This document shows, piece after piece, positions 14,158-21,323 of a stretch of DNA of 32,671 bases. The DNA comes from a virus, in the IMG/VR virus record IMGVR_UViG_3300036800_000262, positions 1 through 32,671 of that record; one strand, 5' to 3'. How positions within the stretch are numbered: the first letter of the stretch is position 1; each line of letters starts with the position of its first letter. The notes below the pieces were generated by a model. The model did no database searches. It was not told the DNA's origin and worked only from the letters and a program-made list of their open reading frames with translations. Made by a program: the position numbers and the translations under genes.

Positions 14158-14537
14158 TGCTTGCCTCCGTTTGCGGACGTATTGACGTTCTGCAGCGCCG
14201 TTAGCGCACTTGCGGCTGTCGTCTGAGCTACAGGATCGTTTGCGGCGGCGTCAGCAGCGACAGCGGCGTTGTATGCCACGAGATCAGCAGCTTTGATGCG
14301 CGCTTCGATGTCGGCTGTTTTGCACGGAACGGCTGTCAGCGGTTTGGTGCAAACAGGCAGCGCGAGATATTGCGCAGCTACGTGCGCGGCCAGACCGTAA
14401 GCGACAAGCGCTTCGACGCCGGCCGTTTTCTCGGTGTTAGGCTTGGGAAGTGTCGTTGTGCCGCATCCGCTGAAACCCAGCGTTGCGACGAAACAGATTG
14501 CGAATGCCACTGCAAAAAATAGGTTGCGGATTTTCAT
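14154..14537 (-). CDS. Putative lipoprotein of the lysis region
   Basis: 127 aa, ATG at 14537 in an ATGA overlap. Signal sequence MKIRNLFFAVAFAICFVATL is followed by a lipobox-like GFSGC, with Cys25 as the lipidated residue (Phe instead of Leu at -3). After it come a Thr/Pro linker, two more cysteines (PVCTKPLTAVPCKT) and an alanine-rich helical C-terminus. Placed after muramidase and holin-like genes it could be an outer-membrane lysis factor, but it is longer than typical Rz1 and not proline-rich. It could also be a surface moron. Confidence 0.7.
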   Translation of the reverse strand: MKIRNLFFAVAFAICFVATLGFSGCGTTTLPKPNTEKTAGVEALVAYGLAAHVAAQYLALPVCTKPLTAVPCKTADIEARIKAADLVAYNAAVAADAAANDPVAQTTAASALTALQNVNTSANGGKQ

Positions 14538-14935
14538 TTCGTTTTTTCCTTCGCAGTTACGGAAGCCGTTTGGCCGGGATCGAGTTTGACGTCCGCTTTC
14601 GGTTCCGGGGAAATGATCGCTTGAGCCTTCGAAACCGTATCGGTGAGCGTGCCGATATTATCGTCTTTCTTGCGACTTGCAACGCTTCCGCCGATGAAAA
14701 ATGCGACGACGGCGATAAACAAATTGTTAACGACGGCCTTTTGATTCGCGTCGTCGGTCGCAGGCTGCAAACCGAAGTACGGGCCAATCGTGACGATCAG
14801 AAACATCGCAGTCAGCGCAATGATGACGAATGCGCCAACGGTATCGAGCCACGCAGGACGCGAATCAGCAGCTGCCAATGGCGTCAGGCCCACTTGGGAA
14901 ACGGCTGCAGGAACTGCATCGAACGATTGATCCAT
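14534..14935 (-). CDS. Holin-like membrane protein
   Basis: 133 aa from ATG at 14935 (MDQSFDAVPAAVSQVG); a GTG near 14893 that overlaps the muramidase stop is an alternative. Two predicted membrane segments: residues 33-51 (VGAFVIIALTAMFLIVTI) and 70-85 (NNLFIAVVAFFIGGSVA), followed by SRKK and a long charged cytoplasmic tail. Position directly after the muramidase gene and the two-segment layout support a holin that forms inner-membrane lesions. The tail is longer than in small class II holins. Confidence 0.6.
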   Translation of the reverse strand: MDQSFDAVPAAVSQVGLTPLAAADSRPAWLDTVGAFVIIALTAMFLIVTIGPYFGLQPATDDANQKAVVNNLFIAVVAFFIGGSVASRKKDDNIGTLTDTVSKAQAIISPEPKADVKLDPGQTASVTAKEKTK

Positions 14936-15408
14936 CCCACGAGAAACCGGATTTCTTCCGGGTGTGAAACGACAATCTTTCCATAAAACTGAACGCGCTG
15001 GGCAAGGATATTGCCGAAGACTTGCGACCAATCGGTGACCGTCGCTATTTGCGCAATCGTTTTTGGACCGATATCGCCGTCGACAGACGCTTCAGGAATG
15101 CCGATCGCGCGCTGCAGCCATCGCGTCGCGTTAAGCGCGCCGTTGTTCGTGCAGGCGTCTGCGATCAGCAGGAACGTGTTCTTATCGGGTATCGCGCCAA
15201 TTCCCCATTCACTGATCAGCGTTCTGTACGCCTCGCGCGCTTGATCAATCGTTAGATTCCGGACGTCGCCATCGCCAAGCTGATCAGAGGTCGCTTGTGT
15301 AATTCCGAAATTCGTCGCGCCGCCGGGATCTTTCGGATCGTCGACGAACGCGCCTTCGTCGTCCAGGATCCGATCGATCGCGGTTTCGATGATGGATTGC
15401 GCGATCAC
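14884..15408 (-). CDS. Endolysin, GH108-type N-acetylmuramidase
   Basis: 174 aa, GTG at 15408 just after the upstream stop. Residues 14-37 carry ILDDEGAFVDDPKDPGGATN and FGIT, the signature of glycoside hydrolase family 108, with E18 as the catalytic acid. The C-terminal half (ACTNNGALNATRWLQRAIGI, then VDGDIGPKT) is the peptidoglycan-binding PG_binding_3 part. It cuts the glycan strands of peptidoglycan during lysis. There is no signal peptide, so release depends on a holin, and the gene is followed by a holin-like gene. Confidence 0.92.
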   Translation of the reverse strand: MIAQSIIETAIDRILDDEGAFVDDPKDPGGATNFGITQATSDQLGDGDVRNLTIDQAREAYRTLISEWGIGAIPDKNTFLLIADACTNNGALNATRWLQRAIGIPEASVDGDIGPKTIAQIATVTDWSQVFGNILAQRVQFYGKIVVSHPEEIRFLVGWINRSMQFLQPFPKWA

Positions 15409-15409
15409 G

Positions 15410-15739
15410 TCAGTTCGTGGGAATGTTTTTGAAGTGTGCGATCAAGTTCACCAATGCTCTTCGAAAGAATGGCGCTTTCCCAGGCGGCAGTTCGCTCGCC
15501 CATTTTAGTTCCCCGTTCGTCGCCTCGAAGGTCGCTTCTAGCAAGGTCTGCACCAGCGCGGAAGTCATCAATGTGTCTTGTCGATAACCCGCGTGGAAGG
15601 CCAAAAGGCGTTGCAAAGCTTCCGCTAATTCGTGGCTCAACTGTAGCCGGTGGCCAGCTTTCTGGGCTGCGTTCTCTGAGGTTGTCCCGATATGTAGCCA
15701 TCGCTCGATCACATCTTGAGCTTGTTCTGCTGGTGTCAT
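15410..15739 (-). CDS. Unknown helical protein
   Basis: 109 aa from ATG at 15739 (MTPAEQAQDVIERWLHIGTT), chosen because it starts like a complete protein and has GGGG about 8 bases upstream; a TTG at 15820 would add 27 residues. The body AGHRLQLSHELAEALQRLLA and LVQTLLEATFEATNGE is all-helical. It is the gene just before the endolysin. No function recognised. The 208 bases upstream (15740-15947) hold no convincing gene, only an AT-rich patch that might contain a promoter. Confidence 0.6.
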   Translation of the reverse strand: MTPAEQAQDVIERWLHIGTTSENAAQKAGHRLQLSHELAEALQRLLAFHAGYRQDTLMTSALVQTLLEATFEATNGELKWASELPPGKAPFFRRALVNLIAHFKNIPTN

Positions 15740-15947
15740 TCGGAAGCCCCATCTTATCGCTCCTGTCCTTGAATATTGAAGAAAATCTGCGGCGTGATCA
15801 CGTTCTATCTGTCTCAACAATTATTGGGAAAAAGTTGCGATTCGATTTAAGCGGATCGGATTCTCACGAACGCGATTTCTTGGATGCCGCCATTTGTGTG
15901 ACTTCTACCGCCGCAGATTGAACGCTGCGATTAAAGACCGTTGAAAA

Positions 15948-16421
15948 TCACTTGTCAAACTTCGGCAAGTTATCGGTCGCGTACACGGCTACCGCGAGCG
16001 CTGACCACGCATGCGATCTGACGCCATAGGTTGGTCCCGGTTCTTTCTTCGTGCCTTGCTCGCCGACGATATCAAGCAGGCGTTGACGAATGTTGCCGTC
16101 CTTCGCTTTGGACGTTCCGCACAGATGAATTTTGATGTCCTTGCGATAGCAGAGCATGAACGGGTTTATAGCGCCCCATGCCTCCTGCAATCGGCCAATC
16201 CAGCGAACGGTTTCGAAGACATCGGCGCCGACTGGCATTCCGTACGACGCGACCATTTCTATCGCGAGGAAATAGCCCTGCGCCCACAAGACGCTGTTTC
16301 GAATATCGGCTAAAAGAATCTCGTTTTGCACGATATCTGCTTTTTCCACGGTTCTCTTTTCCGGGTCGTATAAAACGAGGCCGCTTTCCCGTGTTCCCGG
16401 ATCGATCGCGAATACTTTCAC
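15948..16421 (-). CDS. RuvC-like Holliday junction resolvase
   Basis: 157 aa, GTG at 16421 sharing a base with the upstream stop. It starts MKVFAIDPGTRESG, the first strand of the RNase H-like RuvC fold with D7; E55 (LAIEMVASYG) is the second acidic residue. In the last helix RSHAWSALAVAVYA, H137 and S140 stand where E. coli RuvC has D138 and D141. It probably resolves branched DNA before packaging, with a modified active site. It follows the NinB and HNH genes, as in phage recombination blocks. Confidence 0.78.
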   Translation of the reverse strand: MKVFAIDPGTRESGLVLYDPEKRTVEKADIVQNEILLADIRNSVLWAQGYFLAIEMVASYGMPVGADVFETVRWIGRLQEAWGAINPFMLCYRKDIKIHLCGTSKAKDGNIRQRLLDIVGEQGTKKEPGPTYGVRSHAWSALAVAVYATDNLPKFDK

Positions 16422-16717
16422 TATTTTATTTCCCTTGCCAGTTCGTCGACGCGTTGCAGCGTCAGGTTGAGCGCGTCGTTCTCGTCGCGTTTGTAAATGC
16501 GCATGAGCGTCTTGTCACCGTGCCAGCCCATCGGGCCTTGATGGCAGTCGTAGCAGGTTCCGATCGTTGTCCAGTGATTTCCCTGTTTCGTGTGATGCGC
16601 GTAGCCGCCCGCGCCGTCGCACCAGCCGCATGCGACGCACTTTACGAGCGCCATGTGCGCGGATTCGTCGCGCGTGATGGCTCGGGCGTTTTTCGTTCTC
16701 ACTTTGGCGATGTCCAT
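16421..16717 (-). CDS. Ref/DUF968-like HNH nuclease
   Basis: 98 aa from ATG at 16717, overlapping the NinB gene by 19 bases. Core: CVACGWC, then YAHHTKQGNHWTT, then CYDCHQGPMGWHGDKT. This is a zinc-binding HH...CxxCH arrangement like phage P1 Ref or DUF968 recombination nucleases. It probably nicks or cuts DNA during recombination. It sits between NinB and the RuvC-like resolvase, a common trio in lambdoid-type genomes. The exact family is uncertain. Confidence 0.72.
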   Translation of the reverse strand: MDIAKVRTKNARAITRDESAHMALVKCVACGWCDGAGGYAHHTKQGNHWTTIGTCYDCHQGPMGWHGDKTLMRIYKRDENDALNLTLQRVDELAREIK

Positions 16718-17112
16718 TGAACGCCGCGTTCGTCGCCGAAGAACTGCGCGAATTCGGTCATTTCGTGAAAAATCTTTTTCCCCATGCGCTTTGTTGAACC
16801 GCCGAGCATGACGTGTCCACCGTTGATGCCGCGCGCGACGCGTAATTCTTTGTGGATTGCCGCCCAGAAAATGAGTTTCCATTCTGCCGGATCCAGCCAT
16901 TCCATTCGCCCGTCAACTTGCCATTGAACTTGCGCGGCGATGTCGTTCACCTTGCACCAGAACACGGAGTTTTGATCCAGTGTTCGGATTTCTTCAGCCT
17001 CTTCGACGGTGACGCGAACGCGCTTGCCGTGCTGGAGTAATCCTTCGGCGAATGCCCACGCGTCTTTCATTCGCGATCGAGCGTTTTCTACGGCGAGGAT
17101 AAAGATGCTCAC
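16699..17112 (-). CDS. ninB: NinB recombination mediator
   Basis: 137 aa from GTG at 17112, overlapping the methyltransferase stop (GTGA). The blocks RVRVTVEEAEEIRTLDQNSV, FWCKVNDIAAQV and EWKLIFWAAIHKE with the ending MTEFAQFFGDERGVQW are characteristic of NinB (lambda Orf), which binds SSB and ssDNA and helps load annealing proteins. It would serve the ERF protein encoded on the other strand. Length fits the family. Confidence 0.88.
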   Translation of the reverse strand: MSIFILAVENARSRMKDAWAFAEGLLQHGKRVRVTVEEAEEIRTLDQNSVFWCKVNDIAAQVQWQVDGRMEWLDPAEWKLIFWAAIHKELRVARGINGGHVMLGGSTKRMGKKIFHEMTEFAQFFGDERGVQWTSPK

Positions 17113-17801
17113 GGGAACAGCCTCACTTGTCGCTGCGCGTCTTCGATGCGACGGCACGCGATGTCGAATCGGTCGGCATCCGTCTCAATCCCAACGAACA
17201 AACGGCCCTGCTCCACCGCTGCGACGCCGGTTGTGCCGCTGCCCATAAACGGATCTAGAATCGACTGACCGTAGTTCGTGAAGTCGGATACGAAGGCGCG
17301 CAGGAGCGACAACGGTTTCTGCTTTGAAACTTCGGCGCTATCGACAACAGGAAATGTCCAGACGCCACTTCCACCGCCACGATTCCATGCTTTTTTGACG
17401 GTTCCGGAATGCAGGATAAGCACTGTTTCAAACCCCTGCCCCGGACGGTCTGCGCTTATCTGCGGCATCGGGTTTGGCTTCACCCATGCACCAAGGCGGA
17501 CAAACTCAGGCAGATCGAAGGCAAGTCGCGCGTGCCTGTAGTCGCAAGTGGCGACGCACCAGCCGCGAGCAACGGTAAGCCATTGCTGCATGCAAGCGGC
17601 GAAGTCCTCATCGCTCAGCGCGGCGAACGTTACAAGCGCCGTGCCGTGTCCCTTTCCTTTATTGGTCTTCGCCATTTTGTGCGTGCGGTCGGCGTAAGGC
17701 GGATCGGTGATGACCGCATCCACCTTGCCGAGCGTCGGCAGGATGTCGAGACAGTCGCCGAGGTATAGCGTGGCGTTGCCGATAATGGTGGGTGTCATCA
17801 T
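17109..17801 (-). CDS. DNA adenine/cytosine-N4 methyltransferase
   Basis: 230 aa from the first of two ATGs at 17801/17798, just after the helicase stop. TLYLGDCLDILPTLGKVDAV precedes the catalytic DPPY (residues 33-36). The SAM-binding DPFMGSGT is at residues 183-190, with VGIETDADRFDIACRRI after it. DPPY before FxGxG marks the beta class of amino-methyltransferases. No restriction enzyme is next to it, so it probably protects phage DNA from host restriction. The recognition sequence cannot be read. Confidence 0.9.
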   Translation of the reverse strand: MMTPTIIGNATLYLGDCLDILPTLGKVDAVITDPPYADRTHKMAKTNKGKGHGTALVTFAALSDEDFAACMQQWLTVARGWCVATCDYRHARLAFDLPEFVRLGAWVKPNPMPQISADRPGQGFETVLILHSGTVKKAWNRGGGSGVWTFPVVDSAEVSKQKPLSLLRAFVSDFTNYGQSILDPFMGSGTTGVAAVEQGRLFVGIETDADRFDIACRRIEDAQRQVRLFP

Positions 17802-17806
17802 CACGT

Positions 17807-19201
17807 TTAATCCACTTCCGTCGTATGCGTATTCAGCTTGCTTCGACGCCCTAAACCGCGCGGGCGCGACGCTGGCTCGTCTTCGGTCGGTTCTGCGCCT
17901 TCCCAATCGTCGAGTCGCATTTCGTGATAGCTATTCTGCATCGTGTAGACCGCGCCGGATTCAGCTTCCCGAGCTTTGCCGACGATCAGTTCGATGACGT
18001 CGCGTTTTCCGTGCGGCTTGTTCAGAAAAAGAATCGTGTCTCCGACTTCCTCAAGTGCGCCGGATCCGCGAAGTTCTTTCATCGTTGGCCGGCGCGATTC
18101 GTCGTCTGGGCGCTTCAGCTGCAGCAGCAGAATGACGGGTATTCCGAGATCCTTCGCCAGCTTTTTCAGCTTGCGGCATTCGTCGCCCATCTCGTCGACG
18201 CGCGCGGAGCCGTTCTGCTGAAACTTCATTTCGTGAAAGTGATCGATAACGATCAACGAAAGCGGTTCGCGCATGTGCTGCCGCGTGGCGCGCGCGACGA
18301 TCTGATCTGCAGTCAGTCTCGCCGTGTCGTCGATCGTGAGTTTCGATTGCGATATGCGCGCGATCGTCCCTGTGACGGATGGCCAGAACGCTTCCGGCAT
18401 CTGTGCGGGATTGCGCAAGTCCCTGTGCTGAATTTTGCCGTAGCACGAAACGATTCGGCCGATGATCTGACGCTTCGCCATTTCGAGCGAGAAGAACGCT
18501 GTCGCCTTTTCGAGAATCAGTGCGTTGAACGCCGCGGCCTGCACGCCAGCAAGCGTCTTGCCCGCGTTGGGACGTCCGGCGATGAAATAGAGTTCAGGCT
18601 GCCATCCGAACAGCAGTTCGTTGAGACATTTCCACGGCGTTTGCAGACCCGTCAATTCGGCGTGGAGTTCGTAGCGTTCGTGCATCAGGGCAAGGAATTC
18701 CTGCGCGGCTATCGAGGCTTTTGCTAAGCCGCCAGCGCGCACGTCGCCGACCATCGCGCCGATCCGCGATGCAGCGGTTGAAGCGATGGCCGATGATTCC
18801 CGGTTTTCGAACGCTTCGCCCGTAAGCGACGTTCCGAGATCGATCAGCTGGCGCAGTCGCGATTTCTCTTTCACGATCTCTGCGTACGCGACGATGTTAG
18901 CCGCGCTCGGCGTCGTGTCGGATAACTTCAAGATGTACGACGAGCCGCCCGCAAGTTCAGCGAGTCCATTCGTTTCAAACCAGACGCCCATCGTAACCGG
19001 ATCGCAGGGCTGACTCTGTGTGGCTAGTTCGGTGATCGCTCGGAAGATCAGGCGATGGCCTTTTCGGTAGAAATCCTCTTCTGAAATCCAGTCGGCGATT
19101 TTGATTCGAGCATCCGGGTCGAGCATCAAAGCGCCCAGCACGGATTGCTCGGCGTCGATCGAATGCGGAGGCGTCCGCAGAACGTCAATTCTCGGTGGCA
19201 T
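17807..19201 (-). CDS. DnaB-type replicative helicase
   Basis: 464 aa, ATG at 19201 sharing a base with the upstream stop (TGATG). The N-terminal domain starts with PPHSIDAEQSVLGALMLDPD, the DnaB signature. Walker A is GRPNAGKT (residues 209-216), ATAFFSLEMAKRQIIGRI follows, Walker B is LSLIVIDHFHEM, and RELRGSGALEEVGDTILFLN is the C-terminal motif. It unwinds DNA at the phage fork. The last 40 residues are charged and low in complexity. The loader is probably the preceding gene product. Confidence 0.93.
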   Translation of the reverse strand: MPPRIDVLRTPPHSIDAEQSVLGALMLDPDARIKIADWISEEDFYRKGHRLIFRAITELATQSQPCDPVTMGVWFETNGLAELAGGSSYILKLSDTTPSAANIVAYAEIVKEKSRLRQLIDLGTSLTGEAFENRESSAIASTAASRIGAMVGDVRAGGLAKASIAAQEFLALMHERYELHAELTGLQTPWKCLNELLFGWQPELYFIAGRPNAGKTLAGVQAAAFNALILEKATAFFSLEMAKRQIIGRIVSCYGKIQHRDLRNPAQMPEAFWPSVTGTIARISQSKLTIDDTARLTADQIVARATRQHMREPLSLIVIDHFHEMKFQQNGSARVDEMGDECRKLKKLAKDLGIPVILLLQLKRPDDESRRPTMKELRGSGALEEVGDTILFLNKPHGKRDVIELIVGKAREAESGAVYTMQNSYHEMRLDDWEGAEPTEDEPASRPRGLGRRSKLNTHTTEVD

Positions 19202-19614
19202 CAGAGACCTTTTTCCCTCGCGATCTTCGCTTGCTGTCCCTGCAAAGTGAGAAAAAATTCCTTCGTCTGCCTGTTCATAGCCCAGTATTTACACCAGCAT
19301 TGCTCGAGCGATTTCCGGAAGTGCGTTCCCCAATCTGCGTAAAGCTTTTTCGAGTTCGCGTACTCGCTTTCGAACCAATCCCAAGCGAGTTCGACGAATG
19401 GCTGCGGAAGTCCGATCGCTTGCGCATAGCGCAATGCATGATGATTCGCGGGTATCGCGTCTGCGTCGCCGTGAGATTCGCGCCATTGTGTGAACGTTAT
19501 TTTCCCGCGACGTTTCTTCGCCTTCAGATCCTGCGCGGCCAGAAGCGGGATTGGCTGGCCGCAATGCTCGCATATCTTCATTTTGCTGCCCGTATTTTCT
19601 GGCATATTCTGCAT
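19201..19614 (-). CDS. Primosome-like replication protein (DnaT/YdaU-type end)
   Basis: 137 aa, ATG at 19614 with GGGA about 10 bases upstream. The N-terminus has one CxxC knuckle (ICEHCGQPI). The C-terminal part, QPFVELAWDWFESEYA followed by KKLYADWGTHFRKSLEQCW, is the 'LAW..F...Y..DW...F...W' motif found at the end of many phage replication initiation or helicase-loading proteins. It overlaps the helicase gene directly, which supports a loader role. A full initiator domain is absent. Confidence 0.7.
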   Translation of the reverse strand: MQNMPENTGSKMKICEHCGQPIPLLAAQDLKAKKRRGKITFTQWRESHGDADAIPANHHALRYAQAIGLPQPFVELAWDWFESEYANSKKLYADWGTHFRKSLEQCWCKYWAMNRQTKEFFLTLQGQQAKIAREKGL

Positions 19615-19641
19615 ACCCGATTCCCAGTTTTTCTATCGGGC

Positions 19642-19743
19642 CTAAGGTAGCTTCGCAATAGCTTGTTCGCGTGTTTTGCTGGCGAGCCAGATACACGCTG
19701 TTCCTGCGGGTGTCGCTGGAACGAACCAAGTTTGTTTAGACAT
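19642..19743 (-). CDS. 33-aa protein with a strong ribosome-binding site
   Basis: ATG at 19743 preceded by GGAGAAGGAA; stop TAG at 19644-19642. It reads MSKQTWFVPATPAGTACIWL and ends ASKTREQAIAKLP. Similar tiny 'W.VPA....CIWLAS.T...A...L' proteins occur in many phages of Gram-negative bacteria. It overlaps the upstream gene by 8 bases. Function unknown; the ribosome-binding site and composition support it as real. Confidence 0.6.
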   Translation of the reverse strand: MSKQTWFVPATPAGTACIWLASKTREQAIAKLP

Positions 19744-20383
19744 TTCCTTCTCCAGCCAGCAGCGCGCGGACATGGTCCTTACCGTTTTCGAATCCCAAAA
19801 GGTAGGCCGCTAAATAGTTCACTGATTCGTGACTCGACGCCAGCTTCAGCGCGGGCTGCGGTCGTCCGTTTGTGCCGATCCAGTACGTCTGACGGTGCTG
19901 CTTTCGCGAACCGACTTCGCCGACAAATTCGCCTTTGATGAATCCCGCGGAAACCATCTCGCGCAGGACTCGGTGAAAGTCCGTGCGGTGCGTGATCGGC
20001 ACTTCCATCCGATTCGCCAGCGCGGTTCCGCCGGTTGCGCCGTTCTGCCGAAGCGAACAAAGGATCGCGTCTTTCAGTTTTGCGCGCGCTTCCGCCCTAT
20101 ATTTACCTGAAGACTTATCCGGTGATTTTCTCGCTTTCGTTTCCACGTCCTTAACTCCTGCCGTTGTTGGGTCGAAACTGTCCATATGTTTGAGCCAGCG
20201 TTTCACCTTTTCGGCAATCGCAGGGATGTCGTCTTCGCGCCAGTACGTCGCGTGCGACGATTCGATCAGAGGAATGGCGCCTAAACGTTTCAGGTTCACG
20301 ACGCTGGCCCCAGGTAGCCCGATCTTGTAACCGATCGCCGATGTCGAAATCGCGCGTTCGCCGTTTACAATTTTGTTGTCCAT
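19736..20383 (-). CDS. Putative DNA-binding replication/regulatory protein
   Basis: 215 aa from ATG at 20383 (GTG at 20395 possible; AGGA just upstream). N-terminal segment STSAIGYKIGLPGASVVNLK, then IPLIESSHATYWREDDIPAI, looks like a MerR/excisionase-type winged-helix region that ends by directing residues to DNA. The middle ILCSLRQNGATGGTALANRM with FHRVLREMVSAGFIKGEF is a second winged-helix-like unit. It heads the replication block, so an initiator or regulator role is plausible. Family not recognised. Confidence 0.6.
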   Translation of the reverse strand: MDNKIVNGERAISTSAIGYKIGLPGASVVNLKRLGAIPLIESSHATYWREDDIPAIAEKVKRWLKHMDSFDPTTAGVKDVETKARKSPDKSSGKYRAEARAKLKDAILCSLRQNGATGGTALANRMEVPITHRTDFHRVLREMVSAGFIKGEFVGEVGSRKQHRQTYWIGTNGRPQPALKLASSHESVNYLAAYLLGFENGKDHVRALLAGEGNV

Positions 20384-20703
20384 TGTCCTATCCACTTTTG
20401 TAAGGCCTAAAAGTCTTTTGCTTCTGGTGAACCGCTCTTATCCCCGAAGGGAAAGAAAACCAGAAGACCGATTCCGCTTGCGGAATTGGCGCCACGTTCC
20501 CCCCTACCCCCATCCGTGGAAGTAGCAGAAAACGCGACTTGTCGCGCCACGCTCAGGCGAGGTTTGCGCCTCTACGGTCAAAACTCTGACCGTCCCCGGC
20601 TCGCCCTGAACGTTAGTCCCGCGAGCGCACGCTACCGGCATTCTGCTGCGTGCAGAATCGGGGGAGACGTGCATTCTGGGGAACGGTTGCGGTATATTGC
20701 GAA

Positions 20704-20779
20704 TCGTTCGGAGCGAGCCTGCACGCTTCTCCGATATAAACCCCGCCTTTGCGTCGCAGCTAGGCGGGGTTTTCTTTTT
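20704..20779 (+). ncRNA. Possible small RNA ending in an intrinsic terminator
   Basis: A TATATT box (20693-20698) would start a transcript near 20704; no good -35 box was found. The RNA would fold TCGGAG/CTCCGA (20708-20734) and end at the terminator hairpin. No protein gene points this way here, so the plus-strand terminator otherwise has nothing to end. Weak evidence. Confidence 0.25.
20738..20779 (+). terminator. Intrinsic terminator, plus orientation
   Basis: AAACCCCGCCT (20738-20748) and AGGCGGGGTTT (20762-20772) form a perfect 11-bp stem with a 13-base loop, followed by TTTTCTTTTT. Read on the minus strand the trailing sequence is TTTATAT, so it may also stop the regulator transcript. 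Confidence 0.8.
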
Positions 20780-20858
20780 CATCTTGCTACTGGTGAACCT
20801 TTTTTGCAATACATTCGCGCCGACGTTGTTGCGCGCGCCGGGACGTGATCCTGCGCAC

Positions 20859-21041
20859 TCATGCCGCGCGCAGTCCCTTCGCAAGCTCAAGCCGCGCAAC
20901 CATCGCCGGCGTGCGCGCATTGATCAGGCACGTCATATGGTCGTACCAATACCGTTTGAGCGACGGCGTTGACTGCGCGCTGCAGAGCGCTTGCGCGTCG
21001 GCAATGGCGGTTTCGCGTTCTTCATCGGTGAGGCTATACAT
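20859..21041 (-). CDS. 60-aa unknown protein
   Basis: ATG at 21041 with AAAGGAG seven bases upstream, a strong ribosome-binding site that decides the start; the frame is open to 21227 but that part lies over the HTH gene. It begins MYSLTDEERETAIADAQALC, contains LKRYWYDHMTCLINARTPA and ends RLELAKGLRAA. It overlaps the C-terminal part of the HTH gene by about 110 bases. Function unknown; it is co-transcribed with the regulator. Confidence 0.65.
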   Translation of the reverse strand: MYSLTDEERETAIADAQALCSAQSTPSLKRYWYDHMTCLINARTPAMVARLELAKGLRAA

Positions 21042-21214
21042 GGCCGCTCCTTTGCTGCCAGGGTTATTAGGGCTTGTCCCGTCTTCCACGAGACTGAAGC
21101 CTTGCCGTTCAATATGTTTCCGATTGTGGGTGGGGAAACATCGCATGCAGCGGCTATCGCTGCCTGGGACATTCCCGACCGTTTCAATTTCTGGATCGCT
21201 TTCCTCGGGTTCAT
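20933..21214 (-). CDS. Cro/CI-like HTH regulator
   Basis: 93 aa from ATG at 21214; a GTG at 21250 would place the promoter inside the gene. Residues 1-54 form an XRE-type helix-turn-helix domain: MNPRKAIQKLKRSGMSQAAI, AAACDVSPPTIGNILNGKAS. QAAIAAACDVSPPTIGNIL is the HTH core. The C-terminal 35 residues are basic and Pro-rich and share DNA with the next gene. There is no cleavage or dimer domain, so it is closer to Cro than to a full CI. It probably binds the operator directly upstream. Confidence 0.78.
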   Translation of the reverse strand: MNPRKAIQKLKRSGMSQAAIAAACDVSPPTIGNILNGKASVSWKTGQALITLAAKERPCIASPMKNAKPPLPTRKRSAARSQRRRSNGIGTTI

Positions 21215-21222
21215 AGGGTCGC

Positions 21223-21250
21223 AGCATAAAGAATATTTTTCACCTGTCAA
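21223..21250 (-). promoter_or_regulatory. Promoter of the HTH regulator (leaderless)
   Basis: Minus-strand TTGACA (21250-21245), 16-base spacer, TATGCT (21228-21223). The predicted start lies about 7 bases on, two or three bases before the ATG at 21214. The mRNA would have almost no leader, as with lambda cI made from PRM. Confidence 0.6.
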
Positions 21251-21260
21251 GTTTTACAGG
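21243..21260. promoter_or_regulatory. Operator-like inverted repeat of the switch
   Basis: CCTGT-N8-ACAGG, centred between the two divergent -35 boxes and covering parts of both. A dimer of the HTH protein bound here could block both promoters. Confidence 0.55.
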
Positions 21261-21282
21261 TTGCATTTGCCGAAAATATATT
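21253..21282 (+). promoter_or_regulatory. Early operon promoter
   Basis: TTTACA (21253-21258), 18-base spacer, TATATT (21277-21282) in an AT-rich stretch; predicted start near 21289. The first gene starts at 21324. It drives the plus-strand early genes and faces away from the HTH promoter. Confidence 0.55.
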
Positions 21283-21323
21283 TTATTGTTCGCGTCGTCC
21301 ACAATTCACGGCAAGGTGAAAAA

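Larger units (their letters stand above)
20384..20858. other. 475-base non-coding region with inverted repeats
   Basis: No convincing gene on either strand; long open frames here run through a terminator and lack ribosome-binding sites. It holds three inverted repeats: ATTCCGC-TT-GCGGAAT (20471-20486), ACGGTCA-N6-TGACCGT (20574-20593) and ATTCTGC-N5-GCAGAAT (20640-20658). It also holds C-runs near 20498-20511 and a terminator at 20738-20779. It separates the regulator genes from the replication block and is a reasonable place for an operator region or origin. Confidence 0.5.

Noticed and set aside
15405-15752. Alternative minus-strand frame of 115 codons overlapping 15410-15739
   Set aside because: Arg/Ser/Pro-rich shadow composition; the other frame has a helical protein-like sequence and couples to the endolysin start.
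20486-20920. Open frames on both strands across 20486-20920
   Set aside because: Both pass through the perfect terminator hairpin at 20738-20779, lack ribosome-binding sites and have shadow-like composition.
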